Numbered from the stretch's first letter, positions 52,324-63,488 are shown. The stretch: DNA of 64,000 nucleotides from an uncultured Lachnospiraceae bacterium (GCA_946546945.1 CAMNOU010000015.1:1-64000), one strand, 5' to 3'. Notes: a model not told the origin generated them from the sequence alone. Program-made: numbers and translations.

Positions 52324-53145
52324 ATGGCGAGAAAACGGCTCACACAGGTTTTTCCATGGCTGCTGCCTGTCCGGCGAAAACAGCGCACGCTGTTTTTTTA
52401 TACGCAGATGAGGTTTGACAAAAACAGGTATGCCGCGAAACAGGATATTTCCATGCTTCCGCATCAGCTGTTTACTTCCAGCTGTCCGATGCGGAACACC
52501 GAGACAGGCTTTGCTATGATCTATCAGGAAAATAAGGTTCACAACCTGAAGCTGGCTGCCGCCAGTCTGCATGGACTTGTGATCGGACCAGGTGAGACTT
52601 TTTCCTTCTGGCAGTGTGTCAAAGACGCGGACCGGACGATTCCCTACAAAGATGCGCTGGCAGAGGTAGACGGACGTCTTGTAACGGAATACGGCGGCGG
52701 TCTGTGCATGCTGAGCAATCTTCTTTGCTGGCTGTTTCTCCATACGCCGCTGACGATTACAGAACGTCACGGCCACAGAACAAAGGACTTTCCCGAGCCG
52801 CCCAGTGATGCTCCGCTGGGCGTCGACGCAACAGTGGCCGAGGGCTGGCTGGATTTAAAGGCCGCCAATCACACTGAGCAGAAAATACAGCTCTCCCTGA
52901 CTTTCGACGAGGAACACATCATCGGCGCTGTCTATACAGAGCAGAATCCCCATCAGACATGGAAAGTCTTGAATAAAAATCTGCTCTATTACCGCAAACA
53001 GGGCAAAATCTATGAAGAAGTGGATGTTGTCCGACAGGTATTTGACGATCACGGATGGATGCTGTCCGAGGAAACGGCATATCGAAACTGCTGCCGGATC
53101 GGATATCCGCTGCCGGAGAACATCACGGTCATTGAGAAAGGGTAA
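52324..53145 (+). CDS. vanW: VanW family protein
   Basis: A 273-residue protein with the VanW core: YQENKVHNLKLAAASLHGLVIGPGETFSFWQCV and VTEYGGGLCMLSNLLCWLFLHTP. VanW accompanies vanB and vanG glycopeptide resistance clusters, but its biochemical role is unknown. It precedes a VanG-like ligase by zero bases, so the two are translationally coupled. AGGAGG is at the right distance from the ATG. Confidence 0.9.
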   Translation: MARKRLTQVFPWLLPVRRKQRTLFFYTQMRFDKNRYAAKQDISMLPHQLFTSSCPMRNTETGFAMIYQENKVHNLKLAAASLHGLVIGPGETFSFWQCVKDADRTIPYKDALAEVDGRLVTEYGGGLCMLSNLLCWLFLHTPLTITERHGHRTKDFPEPPSDAPLGVDATVAEGWLDLKAANHTEQKIQLSLTFDEEHIIGAVYTEQNPHQTWKVLNKNLLYYRKQGKIYEEVDVVRQVFDDHGWMLSEETAYRNCCRIGYPLPENITVIEKG

Positions 53146-54207
53146 GTGTATCAGAATATGAAGAAGAAAAATGTTGCTGTGATTTTCGGAGGCTGCTCCC
53201 CGGAATATGAAGTTTCCCTCGCCTCAGCCAGTGCGGTGATCGAACACATAGATCCGGACTGCTTTCGCCCCATCCTGATCGGGATTACCAGACAGGGCGA
53301 CTGGCTCTATTATCAAGGCGAAATCAATCGCATCGAAAAGAACACCTGGCAGGATGCAGACTGTTTTCCGGCCTGCCTCTCTCCCGACCGGAGCCGCCAC
53401 GAATTATTTGTCTTCCGTGAAAAGGAAATGGAGCGCATTCCGATCGATCTTGTTTTTCCTGTACTGCACGGACAAAACGGAGAGGATGGAACGGTACAGG
53501 GGCTGTGTGAACTGGCGGGCATCCCTCTTGCCGGATGCGGCACGCTGGCCTCTGCCCTCTGTATGGACAAAGACCGCGCACACAAGCTGGTGTCTCTGGC
53601 CGGCATCCGCGTCCCTGCCTCTGCACAGATACTGCCCGGTTTTCGGCTGGAACAAGTGGAAGCATTGGCAGAAAAGATCGGATATCCGCTGTTTGTCAAG
53701 CCCGTCAGGGCGGGATCCTCTTATGGGATTGCAAAGCTGGACACAAAAGACAGGCTGCAAACTGCAGTCAAAACGGCGTTTCAGTTTGATGACTGTGTGC
53801 TGTTGGAGGAAGCGATCCCGGGCTTTGAAGTCGGATGTGCGATTCTGGGAAATCGCAGCCTGACAGCAGGAGAACCGGATGAAATTGAATTGGAAGATGG
53901 CTTTTTTGACTTTACAGAGAAATATAATCTGATCACATCAAAGATTCATGTTCCTGCACGTATTTCGCCGGAAAAGGCGGCAGAGATCAAAAATACTGCC
54001 AAAAAGATCTACCGGACGCTTGGATGCAGCGGGTTTGCCCGGGTCGATCTCTTTTTACAGCCCGACGGCGCTCTTGTTTTCAACGAAGTCAACACCATAC
54101 CGGGCTTTACCGCGCACAGCCGGTATCCCGGCATGATAAAAGCTGCGGGAATCTCCTTTGAAGAGCTGATCCGTAAAATTCTTTCTCTCGCAGAGGAAAA
54201 TAACTGA
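53146..54207 (+). CDS. D-alanine-D-X ligase, VanG/VanC (D-Ser) type
   Basis: A 353-residue ATP-grasp ligase of the VanG-like family. N-terminus KNVAVIFGGCSPEYEVSLASA, ATP-binding FVKPVRAGSSYGI, VGCAILGN and metal site FNEVNTIPGFTAHSRYPGM. The specificity loop is FFDFTEKYNLITSKIHVPA, close to the FFDFxEKY of D-Ala-D-Ser ligases (VanC, VanG) and unlike the VanA/B D-Lac type. Start is GTG at 53146 after GAAAGGG; the ATG at 53158 is an alternative. Without vanXY its product may be minor or cryptic. Confidence 0.85.
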   Translation: MYQNMKKKNVAVIFGGCSPEYEVSLASASAVIEHIDPDCFRPILIGITRQGDWLYYQGEINRIEKNTWQDADCFPACLSPDRSRHELFVFREKEMERIPIDLVFPVLHGQNGEDGTVQGLCELAGIPLAGCGTLASALCMDKDRAHKLVSLAGIRVPASAQILPGFRLEQVEALAEKIGYPLFVKPVRAGSSYGIAKLDTKDRLQTAVKTAFQFDDCVLLEEAIPGFEVGCAILGNRSLTAGEPDEIELEDGFFDFTEKYNLITSKIHVPARISPEKAAEIKNTAKKIYRTLGCSGFARVDLFLQPDGALVFNEVNTIPGFTAHSRYPGMIKAAGISFEELIRKILSLAEENN

Positions 54208-54245
54208 TCTAAAGAACCGGACACACAAAGGGAAGGAGGCAGGAT

Positions 54246-54704
54246 ATGCGTTTCCGACGGAAAATAATTGAGTATTCCAGAGGGAATAATCTGCAAGGAT
54301 TCTGGCGTTTTTACCGGCTGCAAAAGGCAGCGAAACATCTGTACTCCCGTAACATTTTTACATTCCTGATGAGCCGTTCGGCCCACCGGCACGGCGGATA
54401 TGTCGGCCCGGATACGGTTTTTCAGGACATCCCAACTCTCCCCCACGGGCTGCACGGCATTTTCATTTCCCGCTATGCCGTGATTGGGAAGAATTGCTGG
54501 ATTTACCAGAATGTGACGATTGGAGAAGTGAACCGGAAAGCGCCCGTAATCGGCGACGGCTGTATCATTGGAGCCGGCGCGGTCATTGTCGGGGATATCC
54601 GGATCGGCAGCAATGTGAAAATCGGTGCCGGGGCTGTTGTCAGCACCGATATTGCAGAAGGCTGTACGGTTGTAGCACAGCCGCCTCGCATCATCTCAGT
54701 GTGA
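54246..54704 (+). CDS. serine acetyltransferase-like hexapeptide-repeat protein
   Basis: A 152-residue left-handed beta-helix protein similar to the C-terminal half of CysE: LPHGLHGIFISRYAVIGKNCWIYQNVTIGE, APVIGDGCIIGAGAVIVGDI. It lacks the N-terminal CysE helical domain. In this cluster it may supply or modify serine for the D-Ser branch, an inference. Its last codons and TGA (54702-54704) lie inside hairpin repeat copy B, which seems to have trimmed the original C-terminus. Confidence 0.8.
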   Translation: MRFRRKIIEYSRGNNLQGFWRFYRLQKAAKHLYSRNIFTFLMSRSAHRHGGYVGPDTVFQDIPTLPHGLHGIFISRYAVIGKNCWIYQNVTIGEVNRKAPVIGDGCIIGAGAVIVGDIRIGSNVKIGAGAVVSTDIAEGCTVVAQPPRIISV

Positions 54705-54812
54705 GAGACCCCCACTGAGATAAACGCTCCGCGAGGATGCGCAGGAATTCGGTTTGGAAGATGTCAGCTGACGCTGACCCGAATTCCGCGCCAAGTCTCG
54801 CGAGCGAGACTT
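54692..54812. repeat. multi-hairpin intergenic repeat, copy B
   Basis: Hairpins in order: ATCTCAGTG/CACTGAGAT (54692-54727, identical to copy A reversed); GGAATTCGG (54744-54752) with CCGAATTCC (54779-54787), enclosing GTCAGCTGAC; AAGTCTCG/CGAGACTT (54793-54812, as in copy C). It fills the gap between the acetyltransferase and racemase genes and ends 21 bp before the racemase ATG. Confidence 0.85.
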
Positions 54813-54833
54813 GAAAAGAAAGAAGGGACCCAT

Positions 54834-55961
54834 ATGAACAGAACTTTTGAACAGGGAAGGGCCTGGATTGAACTGGACAGAAAAAATCTGCAGCATAATA
54901 TACATGTGTTAAGCACTCTGCTTCCGGCCGGCTGCTCGTTCATGCCGGCAATCAAAGCAAATGCCTATGGGCATGGGGCCGTGCTCATCGCAAAAGAATT
55001 GAATCACCTGGGTATTCGCGCGTTTTGTACAGCCTCCGCAGCAGAAGCTGTCCAGCTCCGGGAAAACGGAATCGCCGGTGACATTCTGGTTTTGGGCTGG
55101 ACACACCCTTCTGATTTCCCGCTGCTGATGAAATACGATCTGACGCAGGCCGTTTTGAACTGTGAATACGCAGATTTGCTGGATGCATTTCACGGCAAAA
55201 TAAAGGCACATATCGCTGTAGATACAGGGATGCACCGTGTGGGGGAACCGGCAGAAAACAGGGACGCAATCTTTCACATACTGAACAGGAAGCACCTTCT
55301 GGTCACAGGCATGTATACACATCTCTGCGCCGATGACAGTCCTGATGAAAAGGATGTCGCCTTTACAAAAAAACAGGCGGCCGCCTTTGCCCGCATAACA
55401 AAACAGGTCCTGGCTGCCGGATATACGGTGAAAACACATATCCTCGGCAGCTATGGCCTGCTGAATTACCCGGAGCTTGGCGGAGATTATGCCAGGATCG
55501 GAATCGCTTTGTATGGTGTGCTGAGCAATCGGGGCGACCTGCGTTTTTGCCCGGTCGAACTGCGGCCTGTCCTGTCAGTAAAAGCGCGAGTCATGACGGT
55601 CAGAACGATTCCGGCCGGCGACTCCGTCGGATATGGTCTTGCCTACACTGCTGAAGGGAAAAGAAAAATCGCCTCGCTGTCAATCGGATACGCGGACGGG
55701 CTTCCGCGCAGCTTATCCTGCGGGCGGGGAAGGGTTTTGTTCCATGGGCAGTCCGCCCCTGTCGCAGGGCGAATCTGCATGGATCAGATGATGGTCGATG
55801 TGACCGGCATTGAAAACATAAAATCCGGTGATGCCGCTGTCATACTCGGAAAGTCCGGCAGCCAGGAACTTACAGCCTATGATCTGGCCGGGCAGTCAGA
55901 CACCATCACCAATGAGATTCTGAGCAGAATGGGAAATCGCCTGAACAGAATGTTCGTCTGA
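54834..55961 (+). CDS. alanine/serine racemase (VanT racemase-domain type)
   Basis: A 375-residue PLP-dependent fold-III racemase. PLP Lys is in AIKANAYGHGA at about 43; the second catalytic Tyr is in the GYGLAYTAEGKRKIASLSIGYADGLPRS region; AGRICMDQMMVDVT follows. Sequence details (ILVLGWTHPSDFPLLMKYDLTQAV, HILGSYGLLNYPELGGDYARIGIALYG) resemble the racemase half of VanT more than housekeeping Alr. No N-terminal membrane domain as in VanT. Likely makes D-Ser or D-Ala for the ligase. Confidence 0.85.
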   Translation: MNRTFEQGRAWIELDRKNLQHNIHVLSTLLPAGCSFMPAIKANAYGHGAVLIAKELNHLGIRAFCTASAAEAVQLRENGIAGDILVLGWTHPSDFPLLMKYDLTQAVLNCEYADLLDAFHGKIKAHIAVDTGMHRVGEPAENRDAIFHILNRKHLLVTGMYTHLCADDSPDEKDVAFTKKQAAAFARITKQVLAAGYTVKTHILGSYGLLNYPELGGDYARIGIALYGVLSNRGDLRFCPVELRPVLSVKARVMTVRTIPAGDSVGYGLAYTAEGKRKIASLSIGYADGLPRSLSCGRGRVLFHGQSAPVAGRICMDQMMVDVTGIENIKSGDAAVILGKSGSQELTAYDLAGQSDTITNEILSRMGNRLNRMFV

Positions 55962-55991
55962 TCCGGTTTCCCGGGCTTTTGTAAACCCCCT

Positions 55992-56393
55992 TCAATTGTT
56001 GGTGCCGTAAAGAAAACACAAGGTGTACTCCTCATATTCGCAGAACATCATGTCAAAGACAAAAAAGAACGGCGCTAACCCGTCCGGGCCGTCCAGCTCT
56101 TCCCTCAGGCGCTTAACATCCTCAAAATACATCACGCGGGAAGGCAAACCGAACAGCTCTTTCGTCTTCCCGGCAATTTCCTTCCACCTGTACTCACCGG
56201 TCATGCTTCTTAAAGCCCCGTCAAAGTCTTCCTCTGAAGGGACCAGTTTCGAAGTCCTGTCCTTTACCTCGTAAAAATCATAAAATTCATTCAGATAATC
56301 CTGTTTAAACAGGGGGATGACAGCAACCTCGTACCCCATGGCAATGTCATCAAGCAAATCCAGTTTTTCCTGAAAAATCTGATCGGCAATCAT
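55992..56393 (-). CDS. conserved hypothetical protein, 133 residues
   Basis: A soluble acidic protein without recognised family. It has paired segments rich in Phe, Tyr and Asp (DYLNEFYDFYEVKDRTSKLVPSEEDFDG; APFFFVFDMMFCEYEEYTLCFLYG). The ATG at 56393 follows GGAGG; longer frames extend into the tandem hairpin array upstream and are artefacts. The array of 53-bp units sits directly in its 5' region, a possible regulatory leader. Confidence 0.6.
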   Translation of the reverse strand: MIADQIFQEKLDLLDDIAMGYEVAVIPLFKQDYLNEFYDFYEVKDRTSKLVPSEEDFDGALRSMTGEYRWKEIAGKTKELFGLPSRVMYFEDVKRLREELDGPDGLAPFFFVFDMMFCEYEEYTLCFLYGTNN

Positions 56394-56414
56394 TCCTGCA
56401 TTCCTCCTCAACGG

Positions 56415-56760
56415 TTTGACACGTATGGGGGATGGCGTCATACGTGGCATTTCTTGAAATTAGCTTCTTTGACACGTACAGAGGATGGCATCGTACGTGG
56501 CATTTCTTGAAATTAGCTTCTTTGACATGTACGGAGGATGGCATCGTACGTGGCATTTCTTGAAATTAGCTTCTTTGACACGTACGGAGAATGGCGTCGT
56601 ACGTGGCATTTCTTTATTTTCGCTTCTTTGACACGTATGGAGGATGGCGTCGTACGTGGCATTTCTTTATTTTCGCTTCTTTGACACGTATGGAGGGTGG
56701 CATCGTACGTGGCATTTCTTGAAATTAGCTTCTTTGACATGTACGAAAGATGCCGCCGCA
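56415..56760. repeat. tandem 53-bp hairpin repeat array, six full units plus one partial
   Basis: Units start at 56415, 56468, 56521, 56574, 56627 and 56680, with a partial one at 56733. Each begins TTTGACACGTACGGAGG, contains arms CACGTACG and CGTACGTG around an 11-base loop, and ends either GAAATTAGCTTC or TATTTTCGCTTC. Stem changes are paired in unit 1 (CACGTATG with CATACGTG) and mostly wobble-compatible elsewhere, so structure is conserved. 53 bp is not a multiple of three, so it is non-coding. No unique spacers, so it is not a CRISPR. Confidence 0.9.
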
Positions 56761-56808
56761 TCCATGCTTTTTTATCATAATACGACGGCTCCTTATAATA
56801 TTTCATAT

Positions 56809-57633
56809 TTATTCCACGCTCAGTGTCAGCACGACATCTCCGTTTCCAAGCAGTTCCTCCATTTCATCTTGAGACAGGTTCACATGACCAAGCCGGGTAT
56901 AGGCCCATGAATTGGAACCGTAAAAAATGACGATCTGATCGCCGGAGTACAAAACAATATCACCGGCTTCTGTGGTGGTCTGTTCATCTTCCCGCACGAT
57001 GCTCTGCCCAAGCGGTCCGACCTGCTCAAATCCGCCGTACATGGACATCTGTATTGATAAGGGTTCCTCTTCTGTCAGTTTCATCAGTGTATCTACAGAA
57101 TCATTCTCTTCCCAGGTTACCGGGACTTCCGTGTCTCCGATTCTCAATTTCAACAATGGATTCTCCCCCTCTTCGCCCGGCGTTTCCAACAAATTTTCCT
57201 CTGCCGTTTCTGCATCCGGGGTACCGGTTACGATTTCACCGGTCCAGTCGTTGATTCCTCCGAACTCGTAAACCTTGGTATATCCGATATCAAACAGCTT
57301 TTCAGCGGCCTGCTTACTGCGGTTTCCGCTCCGGCAGTAAACCAGAATAATCTGATTGAGATCCGGCAGTTCTTCCGGCTGCTCGGTCCCAATACTTTCA
57401 TTCGGAATACAGATCGCTCCGGGAATATGTCCGGTCTCAAATTCATCCGTTCTGCGGACATCAACAATAATATGTCCATCGTCTTTTTCCATCATTTCCT
57501 TCGCTTCATCCTGAGAAATCTGTGTATAGCTGCGTACCATATCCGGACCATCCATATAACTGCTGGAAGAACAAGCCGGAAGCAGCAGGATAAGCACTGT
57601 CATTATGAGAAGCACACTGATTTTTTTGTTCAT
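56809..57633 (-). CDS. rhodanese-cyclophilin-like lipoprotein
   Basis: A 274-residue lipoprotein (signal peptide with lipobox LLPAC). Residues about 40-125 are a rhodanese domain with active Cys in VYCRSGNRSKQAA; residues about 155-274 are a cyclophilin-like domain (LRIGDTEVPVTWEENDSVDTLMKL ... GDIVLYSGDQIVIFYGSNSWAYTRLGHV). The fusion suggests an extracytoplasmic sulfur-handling or thiol enzyme. No partner gene beside it. Confidence 0.85.
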   Translation of the reverse strand: MNKKISVLLIMTVLILLLPACSSSSYMDGPDMVRSYTQISQDEAKEMMEKDDGHIIVDVRRTDEFETGHIPGAICIPNESIGTEQPEELPDLNQIILVYCRSGNRSKQAAEKLFDIGYTKVYEFGGINDWTGEIVTGTPDAETAEENLLETPGEEGENPLLKLRIGDTEVPVTWEENDSVDTLMKLTEEEPLSIQMSMYGGFEQVGPLGQSIVREDEQTTTEAGDIVLYSGDQIVIFYGSNSWAYTRLGHVNLSQDEMEELLGNGDVVLTLSVE

Positions 57634-57652
57634 GTAGAATCCTCTCGCTTAA

Positions 57653-58111
57653 TTAAGATAATTTTTCGAGTTCCTTCCGCAAACGCTGTTTCATCGCTTC
57701 CAGTTCGTCACTGTCCGGTCTGCTGTCCTCGGAATACATTTTCTCCATGGGATACCACCAGACAGGGCCTTTCCCATTATTCCCATATTCTCCAAGGTCT
57801 CCCGTTATCCTCGGGAATAAATGCCAGTGAATGTGCGCATCTCCGTTACCCAGACATTCATAGTTCATCTTTTCTGCACCAAAAGCTCTTGAAACGGCTT
57901 TCGCCGTAAGCGTCATTTCTTCCAGAAACCTTGCTTTCACACTGCTTTCCAGATCAAATAATTCTGTCTGATGTTCTTTCAGTAAAAAGAGTGTATAGCC
58001 TGTGAAGTGCTGATGATCTCCCAAGACAACATATCCCGTATCAAGCTCTTTCACAAAATACGGATTTGTCCCTTTTTTAATCATTTCTATTCTTTCACAT
58101 ATGATACACAT
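57653..58111 (-). CDS. HIT family hydrolase
   Basis: A 152-residue histidine-triad nucleotide hydrolase: MCIICERI start with Cys pair, GHFTGYTLFLLKEH-like core and the triad HIHWHLFPR. Hydrolyses dinucleoside polyphosphates or nucleoside phosphoramidates. The ATG at 58111 fits the CxxC start; an open frame to 58222 overlaps nothing known and is not supported. Confidence 0.87.
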   Translation of the reverse strand: MCIICERIEMIKKGTNPYFVKELDTGYVVLGDHQHFTGYTLFLLKEHQTELFDLESSVKARFLEEMTLTAKAVSRAFGAEKMNYECLGNGDAHIHWHLFPRITGDLGEYGNNGKGPVWWYPMEKMYSEDSRPDSDELEAMKQRLRKELEKLS

Positions 58112-58222
58112 CTGAAGCACCTGTCCCTTTGCGGATCTGTGGTTTTTGTTTCTTTCACTTCCCACTGTAACATGAAAAATCAAGTTTGTCATCAAAGATA
58201 TCAAGTATGCCTGCGATTCCAT

Positions 58223-59470
58223 CTAAGAATCCATTCCATTGAAGCTCGGATATGCGTTTTCGCCGTGTTGTGAAAGATCCATACCGACCTGTTCTGCTCT
58301 TTTATCCACACGGAAAGGAACAAACAGTTTTACAATACCGGCAGCGATCAGAGTACCGAGTACAGCAACACCGATTGTGATGACCATTCCAAGCATCTGC
58401 GCTCTAAACAGATGCCAGTCGCCAAACACAAGTCCATCCCATCTGGCTGCCTCGTTGATGGATTGCTTTGTGAATAGTCCGGTCGCAATGCATCCCCAGA
58501 TTCCGCCTATTCCATGGCAGCCAAAGGCATCCAGTGTGTCGTCTACTTTTAATTTTTTCTTGATCAGGGAGACGGCAAAATAACAGATTGGGCTTGCCAG
58601 ACCGCCGATGACAAAGGCCGCCCACAAAGGGATGAATCCGGAAGCCTGCGTTACAGAGGCAAGTCCTACCACCAATCCGGTAGATGCCCCCACAAGTGTA
58701 GTTTTCCCATGCAGTACAGCATCCAGAATCATCCACATGATCAGAGCAGCCGCCGCTGATATGGACGAGGTCATGAAAGCATGTACGGCCAGCCCGTCCG
58801 CTTTCAGTGCACTTCCGGCATTGAATCCGAACCAGCCGAACCAGAGCATAAATGCACCCAGGGCCACAAAAGGCACATTATGGGTCTTATAGAGACTCTC
58901 ATATTCATAACCATATCGTTTCCCCAGCAGGATTGCCAGAACGAACGCACTGACACCGGAGGCGATGTGCACTGCATATCCTCCAGCAAAATCAACAGCG
59001 CCAATTCTGGCAAGCAGGCCGTTCTGTCCCCAGATCATATGAACCAGCGGGTAATATACAATCAGAGACCACAAAATCACAAAGGGGATCAATGCACGAA
59101 ACCGTACCCGCCCGACCAGAGAACCGGTAAACAGCGCCGGCGTGATCATGGCAAACATCATCTGAAATGCGCAAAAGAGCAGTGCCGGGATCGAATCTGC
59201 ATAAAGCCCGGGCTCCCAGCCCACATCTTTTAAAAATATCCAGCTAAAATCGCCGATGAGGCCTGCATGGTCTGTCCCGAAAGAAAGAGAAAACCCCACT
59301 GCCACCCACATCACGATAGATATTCCCATGATCGCCACACAGTTCATCATCGTACTGATTACATTCTTCCTCCGTACCAGACCTCCATAGAAAAAAGCAA
59401 GCCCCGGCGTCATAAAAAACACAAATGCCGTACATATAATCATAAAAGCAGTATCACCTGACTGTATCAT
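58223..59470 (-). CDS. amt: ammonium transporter
   Basis: A 415-residue Amt/Rh channel with 11 spans. Family motifs: MTPGLAFFYGGLVRRKN, DFAGGYAVHIASGVSAFVLAILLG (pore His), GCHGIGGIWGCIATGLF (second pore His). The ATG at 59470 follows AAGGGAGG, one base behind the PII stop: glnK-amt pair. Imports ammonium when nitrogen is scarce, controlled by the PII protein. Confidence 0.95.
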   Translation of the reverse strand: MIQSGDTAFMIICTAFVFFMTPGLAFFYGGLVRRKNVISTMMNCVAIMGISIVMWVAVGFSLSFGTDHAGLIGDFSWIFLKDVGWEPGLYADSIPALLFCAFQMMFAMITPALFTGSLVGRVRFRALIPFVILWSLIVYYPLVHMIWGQNGLLARIGAVDFAGGYAVHIASGVSAFVLAILLGKRYGYEYESLYKTHNVPFVALGAFMLWFGWFGFNAGSALKADGLAVHAFMTSSISAAAALIMWMILDAVLHGKTTLVGASTGLVVGLASVTQASGFIPLWAAFVIGGLASPICYFAVSLIKKKLKVDDTLDAFGCHGIGGIWGCIATGLFTKQSINEAARWDGLVFGDWHLFRAQMLGMVITIGVAVLGTLIAAGIVKLFVPFRVDKRAEQVGMDLSQHGENAYPSFNGMDS

Positions 59471-59471
59471 G

Positions 59472-59837
59472 CTATTCCTCCCTTTCTTTTGCGTAGATTG
59501 CCTCCGGCCCGGTTTCGCCGGTCCGGATTTTTGTTGCCGTCCGCAGAGCGTAGCTGAAGATTTTCCCATCTCCCACACTGCCGGTACAAGCCGCATTGCG
59601 AATACACGTAATCACTTCCTGCTCCCAGACTTCCGAAGAAACTGCGACCTCAATTTTCAACTTTGGCATCAGTGCCAGCTGCACCTCACTGCCCCGCACG
59701 ACCTGTTTAAACCCGTGCTGCGTTCCGCATCCCATCACCTGAGAGACAGTCATTCCATTAATATGCATGGCATTCAATGCTTCCTTCACATCTTCAAACT
59801 GTTCCTCCCGGATGATGGCTTCAATCATAATCATCAT
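59472..59837 (-). CDS. glnK: P-II family nitrogen regulatory protein
   Basis: A 121-residue PII protein with the T-loop GCGTQHGFKQVVRGSEVQLALMPKLKIEV and B-loop TGSVGDGKIFSY that binds ATP/ADP. The Tyr that is uridylylated in proteobacterial T-loops (YRG) is Val here (VVRG), so control must be by effectors alone. Starts at 59837 or the next codon. Preceded by a strong terminator that may be an ANTAR-controlled attenuator. Confidence 0.92.
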   Translation of the reverse strand: MMIMIEAIIREEQFEDVKEALNAMHINGMTVSQVMGCGTQHGFKQVVRGSEVQLALMPKLKIEVAVSSEVWEQEVITCIRNAACTGSVGDGKIFSYALRTATKIRTGETGPEAIYAKEREE

Positions 59838-59886
59838 CTTTTTTCTGTCTCCTTTCCGAATAAACATCCAACTGCTGCTCCCAATT

Positions 59887-59933
59887 AAAAAGGCGCTGTA
59901 CGAAAGCATCTTCTGCTCCCATACAGCGCCTTT
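59887..59933 (-). terminator. attenuator-like terminator ahead of glnK-amt
   Basis: Minus strand AAAGGCGCTGTA ... TACAGCGCCTTTTT, a perfect 12-bp stem with U-tract and a smaller AGCA/TGCT hairpin in its loop, between the ANTAR gene stop and the PII ATG. If read through only with antitermination it would make glnK-amt nitrogen-controlled. Confidence 0.85.
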
Positions 59934-59960
59934 GCCGTACCCAATCTCAATCTTTTTCTC

Positions 59961-60542
59961 CTAGTCCTCCAGAATCCGCAGCGCCGCTTTTCTCCGGGAA
60001 ATTCCATGATTCATGGCTTCCTTCAGAATATAGCGGTGTGCTTCATCCTCTGTCATTCCCTGCCGCTCCATCAGCACCAGTTTTGCTTTGCTCACCAGAC
60101 GGATCTCCTCGATTTTGTCCGCAGTATCCGCCAGTTTTTTCTCCAGCCTGCAGATCCGGCTCTGTATCGCACAGAGGAACCGCACGGCCCGGTCAATCCG
60201 TTCTCTTGTTACCGGTCTGGGGATTACAAGGATTCCATGATCCGTCACCTGATCGGATGTCGCTTCGTATACCTCCATGGGAACTGCCAGCAGAACCGAT
60301 GCCTGACTGTTTTGTATCACATCGAATGCAAACTCATGCCCGAACTCATCCGGCAGGGGACAGTTGATTATGACAAGATGATACTCTGTCTCCAGAAATC
60401 TCTGCCTTGCTGCAGATGCGTTCGGCAGAAAGTCCACTGCGGCATAGTCCCTGAAGGACAGCGTGTTTCTGACGACCATATTGAATTTATCTGATCCGGA
60501 CACGACCAGAACCGCGTTTCGTCTGCTGTCCTTTCCCGGCAT
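59961..60542 (-). CDS. ANTAR domain response regulator
   Basis: A 193-residue antiterminator. A pseudo-receiver domain (about 10-120; the phospho-Asp region reads VIINCPLPD, so the usual Asp is replaced) is followed by a coiled coil (CRLEKKLADTADKIEEIRLVSKAKLVLM) and the C-terminal ANTAR RNA-binding helices (MTEDEAHRYILKEAMNHGISRRKAALRIL). Located between glutamine synthetase and PII genes, so it likely controls nitrogen genes like NitR-type proteins in Clostridia. Confidence 0.88.
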   Translation of the reverse strand: MPGKDSRRNAVLVVSGSDKFNMVVRNTLSFRDYAAVDFLPNASAARQRFLETEYHLVIINCPLPDEFGHEFAFDVIQNSQASVLLAVPMEVYEATSDQVTDHGILVIPRPVTRERIDRAVRFLCAIQSRICRLEKKLADTADKIEEIRLVSKAKLVLMERQGMTEDEAHRYILKEAMNHGISRRKAALRILED

Positions 60543-60552
60543 ATGGCTCCTC

Positions 60553-63448
<2,896 letters not shown>

Positions 63449-63459
63449 CCCTTTCATTA

Positions 63460-63488
63460 TTGCATAACACCAAAAAAGGTGCTATAAT
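63460..63488 (+). promoter_or_regulatory. promoter of the alcohol dehydrogenase gene
   Basis: -35 TTGCAT (63460-63465), 17-bp spacer containing CACC-A6-GGTG inverted repeat, -10 TATAAT (63483-63488). The dyad in the spacer is a possible operator. Confidence 0.7.

Noticed and set aside
52233-52418. Plus-strand frame across the terminator at 52.26-52.30 kb
   Set aside because: It runs through a terminator and out of frame into vanW; no ribosome site.
56415-56760. Second CRISPR array
   Set aside because: Units are contiguous 53-mers without unique spacers.
56350-56806. Repetitive minus-strand frames (SKKLISRNATYDA...)
   Set aside because: They read through the 53-bp tandem array; the unit is not a multiple of three and no start signal exists.
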